From Chloroflexota bacterium (GTDB lineage Bacteria; Chloroflexota; Limnocylindria; P2-11E), in assembly GCA_005889295.1 (NCBI GenBank), contig VBEY01000041.1, positions 1-41,722 on the forward strand: a stretch of DNA of 41,722 bases, read 5' to 3'. The first letter of the stretch is position 1. Every line of letters begins with the position of its first letter. The notes beneath the pieces were generated by a model. It saw only the letters and a program-made list of their open reading frames with translations, had not been told where the DNA came from and did not search any database. Below are positions 35,851 to 41,722 of the stretch, piece by piece. Made by a program: the position numbers and the translations under genes.

Positions 35851-36500
35851 CAGGAGGCCGCCTCGACGGCCGCGACGATCCGATCGATCTCCCCCGAGAG
35901 CGCTGGGCCGTTGACGACCTCGAGGAAGCCCTCCGTCGGCGGCTCGAACGGTTGCGCGCGCATGCGCTCGTAGATGAGTTCGTCCGCCTCGGAGTGGTCT
36001 CCGGCCGCGCGACGGTTGCGGCGTGACGCGAGCCTCGCCCGCGTGTCCTCGTCCGATGCGGTGATCCGCACATACGTCACCGGGACCCCACGGCGTCGCG
36101 CCGCCTCGATCGTTGCGGCACGGTTCCTGGCGATGAGGTTCGTCGCGTCGACCACCACTCGATGACCTTCCCCGAGGAGATCATCCACAAGCGCCGTGGC
36201 GGCGGCGAATACCGCGCGGTTCTCCTCGTCCGCGTACGACGGTGCGATGAAGAGGCGGCTTCGGAGCTCGTCGCTCGCCACGTGGGCCGCGCCCAGCCGA
36301 GCGCAGAGGAGTCGCGCGCAATGCGATTTGCCGACACCGGGAAGGCCCATCACCACGACAAGCACGGGCCGTCCGTGCGGGGTCGCGGGTACGGTCGCGA
36401 TCTCAGCACGGAGCTGCGGCGCAAGGATCTCCGGGCGCGCCGCGTACGCGTGCGTCTGTGCCGCCGTCGCGGCGCTCGAAGACCGGCGGATCTTGGTCAT
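35850..36500 (-). CDS. P-loop kinase (AAA_33/zeta-like ATP-binding protein)
   Basis: VLVVVMGLPGVGKSHCARLL Walker A; VASDELRSRLF; VVVDATNLIARNR. Confidence 0.8.
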   Translation of the reverse strand: MTKIRRSSSAATAAQTHAYAARPEILAPQLRAEIATVPATPHGRPVLVVVMGLPGVGKSHCARLLCARLGAAHVASDELRSRLFIAPSYADEENRAVFAAATALVDDLLGEGHRVVVDATNLIARNRAATIEAARRRGVPVTYVRITASDEDTRARLASRRNRRAAGDHSEADELIYERMRAQPFEPPTEGFLEVVNGPALSGEIDRIVAAVEAAS

Positions 36501-37996
36501 GTCGCGAAACCGAGCGCTTTGAGCGCGTCGCGCGCCGCCGTCGCCTCGTCATACGGGCGCCTCTCCTCACCGACGATGATCGACTCCTCGTGCCCCTTGC
36601 CGGCGAGGAGGACCGTGTCGTCCGCCGTGGCGCGGCGGATCGCCTCGCCCACCGCGTCGTGGCGATCGTCGATCACGAGATAGTCGGTGCCTTTCTGCTT
36701 CCCTGCGTCGATCGCGCCTTTCTCGATCTCCTCGAGTATCTTCGCCGGCTCCTCGAGGCGCGGGTCCTCTTGCGTGATCACGAACAGGTCCGCGTACTTG
36801 GCCGCGACCGCCGCAAGCGCGGGCCGCTTCGCGCGGTCGCGCTCGCCCGCGCTCCCGAAGACAACAATGAGCTTCCCCTTGGTCAGTGGCCGGAGCAGGC
36901 CAAGCACCTTGTCCAGCGACTCGGGAGTGTGCGCGTAGTCCACGATCACGCTGAACGGTTGCCCGCTCTCGACGCGTTCCATGCGACCGCGGACCGCGCG
37001 CGCCCGCAACAAGGCATCGCGTGCGTTCTGCAACGTTGCGCCGCCGGCAAGACCGGCGGCCGCGGCCGCGAGCGCGTTGTGGACGTTGAACCGGCCGACG
37101 AGCGGGAGCGTGAGCTCGACCGACTGGCCCGATGCCGTGATCCGCATGCGCGATCCCGACGCGTCGGACGCGAGGATCGCGCCCTGCACGTCGCAGAGCG
37201 CCTCGATGCCATACGTGACGATCTTCGCACCCTCGGCCCGATCCGCCAGGTAACGCCAGTGCTTGTCATCACCGTTCAGTACGGCGGTCTTCGGTACGCC
37301 CTTGTCGGTCGACCTCGCCAGCATCGCGAAGAGCTCGCTCTTCGCCTCCAAATATTTCTGAAGCGTGCCGTGGAAATCGAGGTGCTCCGGAGAAAGATTG
37401 GTGAAGACCGCGATGTCGACCTCGGTGCCGCGGAGCTTTCGTAGCGCGAGCGCGTGACTGGTCGCCTCGAGCACGCCCCAGGTCCCGCCGGCGACGAGGA
37501 GTTCGGCGCAGAACTCCTGGACCTCGACCGCTTCCTGCGTGGTCTGGCGCGTCTCGTTCTTCCACTCGTGGTCCACGACCTTGAAGTCCACGGTGGTGGC
37601 GAAGCCGGTCTTCGCGCCGGACGCTTCGAGAACATCGGAGACCAGATGCACGGTGGTCGTCTTCCCATCGGTGCCGGTGACTGCGGCGATTTTCAACTTA
37701 CGAGTGGGGTGGTCGAAAAATTCGGCGGCGAGATCCGCGAGCGCCGCGCGCGCGTCCGGCACGACCGCGACTGGGACCCGGACATCGATTGGATGCTCGG
37801 CGACGACGGCGACGGCGCCCCGACCGACGGCGTCCTTGGCGTAGACGTGCCCGTCGCGGTGGAAGCCGGGGATCGCAACGAAGAGCGCGCCTTCCTTCGT
37901 TTGGCGCGAGTCGTAGGCGATCTGGCGAACGTCGATCGACGCGGCTGCTTCGGGCACCGCGATCTTCGTCGCCTCGAGGAGCGCGCCGAGCTTCAA
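36497..37996 (-). CDS. murE: UDP-N-acetylmuramoyl-L-alanyl-D-glutamate--diamino acid ligase MurE
   Basis: VTGTDGKTTTVHLV; TNLSPEHLDFHGT; VIVDYAHTPESLDKVL; VVFGSAGERDRAKRPALAAVA; substrate motif EDPR. Confidence 0.93.
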   Translation of the reverse strand: MKLGALLEATKIAVPEAAASIDVRQIAYDSRQTKEGALFVAIPGFHRDGHVYAKDAVGRGAVAVVAEHPIDVRVPVAVVPDARAALADLAAEFFDHPTRKLKIAAVTGTDGKTTTVHLVSDVLEASGAKTGFATTVDFKVVDHEWKNETRQTTQEAVEVQEFCAELLVAGGTWGVLEATSHALALRKLRGTEVDIAVFTNLSPEHLDFHGTLQKYLEAKSELFAMLARSTDKGVPKTAVLNGDDKHWRYLADRAEGAKIVTYGIEALCDVQGAILASDASGSRMRITASGQSVELTLPLVGRFNVHNALAAAAAGLAGGATLQNARDALLRARAVRGRMERVESGQPFSVIVDYAHTPESLDKVLGLLRPLTKGKLIVVFGSAGERDRAKRPALAAVAAKYADLFVITQEDPRLEEPAKILEEIEKGAIDAGKQKGTDYLVIDDRHDAVGEAIRRATADDTVLLAGKGHEESIIVGEERRPYDEATAARDALKALGFAT

Positions 37997-39006
37997 GAGC
38001 GAAACCGATCCAAGAGACGGAGAGCGGCAAGATAAGCCGGCTGCAACGTCCGATAGGAACGGTAGAACACCATTCTCGGGACCGCGTCATAGGCGCCGAC
38101 GAAGCGACGCTCAGTCCCCCCGAATCCGCGCTTGAAGAGATAGGGCCCGTACATCGGATCATCCTTTCGCGTCACGTCCGCTGGGATTCCACCAAAATCG
38201 AAGCGACGCGCTGCCGTGCGTCGCGCTTCGATGATGCAGTGCCACAGCAGCGCATACGCGGCGTGGGCGGCCCGACCGGCATCGTTTGTGGCAGCGGTCT
38301 GGTAGACCTCGCGTTCGCCGCACCGCCAACATAAAGCCCCTGCGACCGCTTGGCCGTCGAGCTCGGCGAGCCGGATTGTGCCGAGGCCAGCGGAGGTGAC
38401 CTCACTCCACATCCGACGGTAGTAGTCCCATGGGCGGGTTATGAAGCGGGCGCGACGTCCGGTCGCCGAATAGAGATCAAAGAAGGCTCGCAAATCGTCG
38501 TCGCTCGATGCCGCCCGAACCTTGACGGCTTTCTTTTCGGCTTGCCGAACACTCCAGCGAGTGTCTTTCTCCAGGCCTTTGAAGAGCACATCCTCGTCTG
38601 GCTGAAGATCCAGTTCAAGAGTCGCAAGGATGGGCTGGACGTCGGGTCCTCGATGGAATCCCGCACGTCGCAGCGGCTGCTGAGCGACCTCCGGTTCGAT
38701 TTCAGGATCGACCTTGATGAAGATGACCTTCCGCTTGTTGGCGAGCTCCCCTATCTCCTGGAATGTTCGGGCAAGCTGTGACCTATCTTCGACGATGGGT
38801 CCGCGCGGAACGTAGCCGAACCCAGTCATCCCTTCCCCCTTCCAGAGGATCAATGCGCATGGCAGAGGCCCGTCACTGAAACGAACGAATTCGGGCCTCC
38901 ACCCCTGGCTCTCACGAATTCGCGCCCACGTCGACGATTGGAGTACATGGCCACCCGGAGAACGCACGGCAGCGTCATCCCATCCGGGGGGCGGAATTGT
39001 CGTCAC
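37993..39006 (-). CDS. FemAB-family peptidoglycan bridge aminoacyltransferase (paralog 1)
   Basis: GTG start chosen at 39006 (4-nt overlap with paralog 2); FGYVPRGPIVED; WSVRQAEKKAVKVRAA; MYGPYLFKRGFGGTERRFVGAYD. Confidence 0.85.
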   Translation of the reverse strand: MTTIPPPGWDDAAVRSPGGHVLQSSTWARIRESQGWRPEFVRFSDGPLPCALILWKGEGMTGFGYVPRGPIVEDRSQLARTFQEIGELANKRKVIFIKVDPEIEPEVAQQPLRRAGFHRGPDVQPILATLELDLQPDEDVLFKGLEKDTRWSVRQAEKKAVKVRAASSDDDLRAFFDLYSATGRRARFITRPWDYYRRMWSEVTSAGLGTIRLAELDGQAVAGALCWRCGEREVYQTAATNDAGRAAHAAYALLWHCIIEARRTAARRFDFGGIPADVTRKDDPMYGPYLFKRGFGGTERRFVGAYDAVPRMVFYRSYRTLQPAYLAALRLLDRFRS

Positions 39007-40001
39007 GCGCTCGCTGCGGCGAGTCGCCGGCGCGCGCCGAACCTCCAGAGCGGGAAGAGGAACGCCGTGACCGGCGTCTCGAGCGCGCCGATCCACGGGG
39101 TGATCTCGCCGCCAAAGCCGAGTTTGAAATTCTCGACACCGGCAAGCTCCTCGCCCTCGGCGAGCCCCCACATGTCGTAGCGGCGTACGCCGAGCTCCTT
39201 CATCTGCATCAGGGAGTGCCACTTGAGCAGATAGAACGGGCGGCGCTCTGAGTGCGCGCCGCTCCACCCGCCGAAGAGCTCCCACGCGCGATCGCCGATG
39301 CGAATGACGAGCAGCGCGCCGACGTCCTCGCCATCGACGCGCGCCATCCGCAGATGCAGCGCGTCGCCGAACGCCTCGACGAGCAACGCGAAGTACCCGA
39401 GATCGTGGATCCCGAACTGGTCGCGGTCGGCGACTGTCCGGAGGACTCGATGAAAACGCGCCAGGTCCGTGGTCTTCTCCGTCACGACCCCTTCGCGCTC
39501 CGCCTTGTGGATGTACTGACGGGTCTTCTTGCGCATCGCGCTGAGCAACGCCTCAGCGTCCTGCGTCAGATCCATGAGGAGGGTTCGACGCGGCTGCACG
39601 TAAACCGGAGAGCGGCGGACGCCCCGCTTTTCGAGCGCCTTCGCGAGGGCCTCGCTCTCGGCGGCCTCAGGATCGCAGAGCAGGCTCACCGTCAGGCCGC
39701 GCCCGAGCGCTTTGCGAAGCGCGGCGATCGCCTCGGGAAGCTTGTCGTCATCGACAAGCGGACCGCGCGGCGCGTACGCCACGTCCACGCCACCGACGAC
39801 GCGTTTGCGGAGAACTTGGACACAGCCGACCCGCGCGTCCGAGTCTTCGAAAACGTAGCGCTCGGCGCGCCAGCCGGTCGCGCCCTTCACCTCGGCCCAG
39901 CCCGTGGATTGGAGGAGGTGCGGGCGCCCCGTCTCGTGCATCAGCCGGTCCCAGTCGCGCGTCTCGTCCGCGGTCGCCGGCCGTGCCCTCATCAAGGGCA
40001 A
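39003..40001 (-). CDS. FemAB-family peptidoglycan bridge aminoacyltransferase (paralog 2)
   Basis: YAPRGPLVDDD; LLSAMRKKTRQYIHKAEREGV; YDMWGLAEGEELAGVENFKLGFGGEITPWIGA. Confidence 0.85.
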   Translation of the reverse strand: MPLMRARPATADETRDWDRLMHETGRPHLLQSTGWAEVKGATGWRAERYVFEDSDARVGCVQVLRKRVVGGVDVAYAPRGPLVDDDKLPEAIAALRKALGRGLTVSLLCDPEAAESEALAKALEKRGVRRSPVYVQPRRTLLMDLTQDAEALLSAMRKKTRQYIHKAEREGVVTEKTTDLARFHRVLRTVADRDQFGIHDLGYFALLVEAFGDALHLRMARVDGEDVGALLVIRIGDRAWELFGGWSGAHSERRPFYLLKWHSLMQMKELGVRRYDMWGLAEGEELAGVENFKLGFGGEITPWIGALETPVTAFLFPLWRFGARRRLAAASA

Positions 40002-40004
40002 AGC

Positions 40005-41722
40005 CTATGCGGCGTCTTTGCCAGGCGTCGCGGCGGCTCCGGGCAGCTCGCGCGCAGTGAAGGTGCACTCGGGGTAGCGCTCGCAGCCGTAGAACATCGA
40101 ACGGCCGCGGCCGCGGCGTCGGACGAGCTCGCCCTTGCCACACTCCGGGCAGGTGACGCCGGTCTTCTGCTGCGTCTTCTTGATGTACTTGCAGTCCGGG
40201 TAGCCGGTGCATCCGATGAACGGCCCGAAGCGGCCGCGCCGTCTCGCGAGCGGCTTGCCGCAGTCCGGGCAGATCTCGCCCTCGAGGATCTCGAGCTGCG
40301 GCTCCTTCTGTCCCTCGAGTGGCTCGGAGTAGTCGCACGCGCCTTCCGCGAGCGGCTCGCCCTTCTTGCCCTTCTTGAAGCCGGTGCACGAGTAGAAGCG
40401 GCCGTACCGACCGAGCTTGATGATGACCGGCCGTCCGCACTTCGGGCAGATGCGATCGGTGGCCTCCTCGGTCACGTCAGACTTCTTGATCGACTTCGTC
40501 TTCTCCTCGACGAGCTTGCTGAACGGTCCGAAGAAGTCGCGAACGACAGGGACCCACTCGACCTCGCCGTCGGCGATCTTGTCGAGGTCCTCCTCCATCC
40601 GCGCGGTGAAGCCCGTGTCCACGATGTCAGGGAAGTGCTCGCTCAGGAAGTCGGTGACGACGAAGCCGACGTCCTCCGGCATGAGCGCGCGGCCTTCCTT
40701 GCGGACGTACTTGCGATCGACGAGCGTCGAGATCGTCGGCGCGTACGTCGACGGCCGGCCGATGCCGTGCTCCTCGAGCGTTTTCACGAGCGACGCTTCG
40801 GTGAAGCGCGCTGGCGGCTGCGTGAAGTGCTGCGATGCGTCGAGGCCAAGCAGCTTCAGAGCCTCACCCGGCTGAACCTCGGGAAGCGGGGAGATCTCCT
40901 TCTCGGGCTCGTCGCTCGACTCGAAGTACACGCGCAGGAACCCATCGAAGAGCACGCGGCGTCCGTTCGCGCGCAGCAGGTACTGACCCGCCTCGATGTC
41001 GAGACGCGTGTTCTCGAAACGCGCCGGTGCCATCTGCGACGCGATCGTCCGTTGCCAGATGATCGAGTAGAGCTTCAGCTGGTCGGGTTTGAGGTACCGC
41101 TTCATACGGTCCGGGGTCCGCGAAAGGTCCGTGGGCCGGATCGCCTCGTGCGCCTCCTGCGCGCCCTTCGAACGGGTCTTGTAGTGGCGCGGCTTATCGA
41201 TCGCGTAGGGCGCGCCGAACTCCTTCGTGATGACCTCACGCGCCTGGTGGAGCGCGCCCTCGGCGACGTGGAGCGAGTCGGTGCGCATATAGGTGATGAG
41301 ACCGACCGGGGCGCCCTCGCCGACCGCGATGCCTTCATAGAGCTGCTGCGCCAGAACCATCGTCCGCTTCACCGAATAGCCGAGCTTGCGGGATGCCTCC
41401 TGCTGCAGGGTCGAGGTGGTGAAGGGCGGCGCGGCGTTCCGGCCGCTCTCCTTCTTCTCGACGCTCTTGACCGCGTACTGGGCATCGGCGAGCGCCGCAC
41501 GGTGCTTGTCCGCGGTCTCACCGTCATGGATTTCGAGCTTGTGGCCTTTGTGTTGGATGACCTCCGCCGCCAACGTCTCGCCCGCGTGGTTCGCGAGCGC
41601 GGCCTCGAGCGTCCAGTACTCCTGGGGCACAAAGGCCTGGATCTCGCGCTCGCGGTCGACAATCAGCCGAAGGGCGACGGACTGAACGCGGCCGGCGGAA
41701 AGCCCGTAGCGGATCTTCTTCC
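40005..41722 (-). CDS. topA: DNA topoisomerase I (N-terminus cut by window edge)
   Basis: Open upstream of 41630 to the window edge (KKIRYGLSAGRVQSVALRLIVDREREIQAF); GLITYMRTDSLHVAEGAL; RPSTYAPTISTLVDRKYV; three C-terminal CxxC zinc fingers (CPKCGRPV, CPDCGKPL, CPECGKGEL). Confidence 0.95.
   Translation of the reverse strand, partial: KKIRYGLSAGRVQSVALRLIVDREREIQAFVPQEYWTLEAALANHAGETLAAEVIQHKGHKLEIHDGETADKHRAALADAQYAVKSVEKKESGRNAAPPFTTSTLQQEASRKLGYSVKRTMVLAQQLYEGIAVGEGAPVGLITYMRTDSLHVAEGALHQAREVITKEFGAPYAIDKPRHYKTRSKGAQEAHEAIRPTDLSRTPDRMKRYLKPDQLKLYSIIWQRTIASQMAPARFENTRLDIEAGQYLLRANGRRVLFDGFLRVYFESSDEPEKEISPLPEVQPGEALKLLGLDASQHFTQPPARFTEASLVKTLEEHGIGRPSTYAPTISTLVDRKYVRKEGRALMPEDVGFVVTDFLSEHFPDIVDTGFTARMEEDLDKIADGEVEWVPVVRDFFGPFSKLVEEKTKSIKKSDVTEEATDRICPKCGRPVIIKLGRYGRFYSCTGFKKGKKGEPLAEGACDYSEPLEGQKEPQLEILEGEICPDCGKPLARRRGRFGPFIGCTGYPDCKYIKKTQQKTGVTCPECGKGELVRRRGRGRSMFYGCERYPECTFTARELPGAAATPGKDAA

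Overview
This is a ~41.7 kb, high-GC, gene-dense bacterial chromosomal window. It looks like a MAG-type contig from a Chloroflexota-like or other uncultured lineage; that taxonomy is inference only. I support about 37 protein-coding genes and found no rRNA, tRNA or CRISPR array. Main blocks, left to right: RibD_C/DHFR-like protein (cut by the window edge), M20 peptidase, CPA1 Na+/H+ antiporter, aspartase/fumarase (all -); 2-oxoacid:ferredoxin oxidoreductase korA-korB (+); small membrane and secreted proteins; holin-fused phosphodiesterase; MBL-fold hydrolase; DHA2 MFS transporter; S9 peptidase; GT2 glycosyltransferase; alpha/beta hydrolase; rel and recJ; a deacetylase-like lipoprotein; a divergent FtsH-like AAA/M41 protein with two small membrane-anchored partner genes; secF, secD, tatB, pyrF; phnD-phnC-phnE; and an operon topA, femAB, femAB, murE, P-loop kinase, TolB-like. 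The standout is an intein (Hint N-terminal splicing domain plus LAGLIDADG/DOD endonuclease) inserted exactly inside the CPGC [4Fe-4S] ligand motif of KorB. It lacks its C-terminal splicing blocks and is followed by a second, intact korB. The two korB starts share an exact 77-bp direct repeat, then show only synonymous differences next to the insertion site. This is either a frozen or aborted homing event or, quite plausibly because 77 is a common de Bruijn k-mer size, an assembly join between intein+ and intein- alleles in one population. Both readings imply a real intein at an unusual site in a metabolic Fe-S enzyme.
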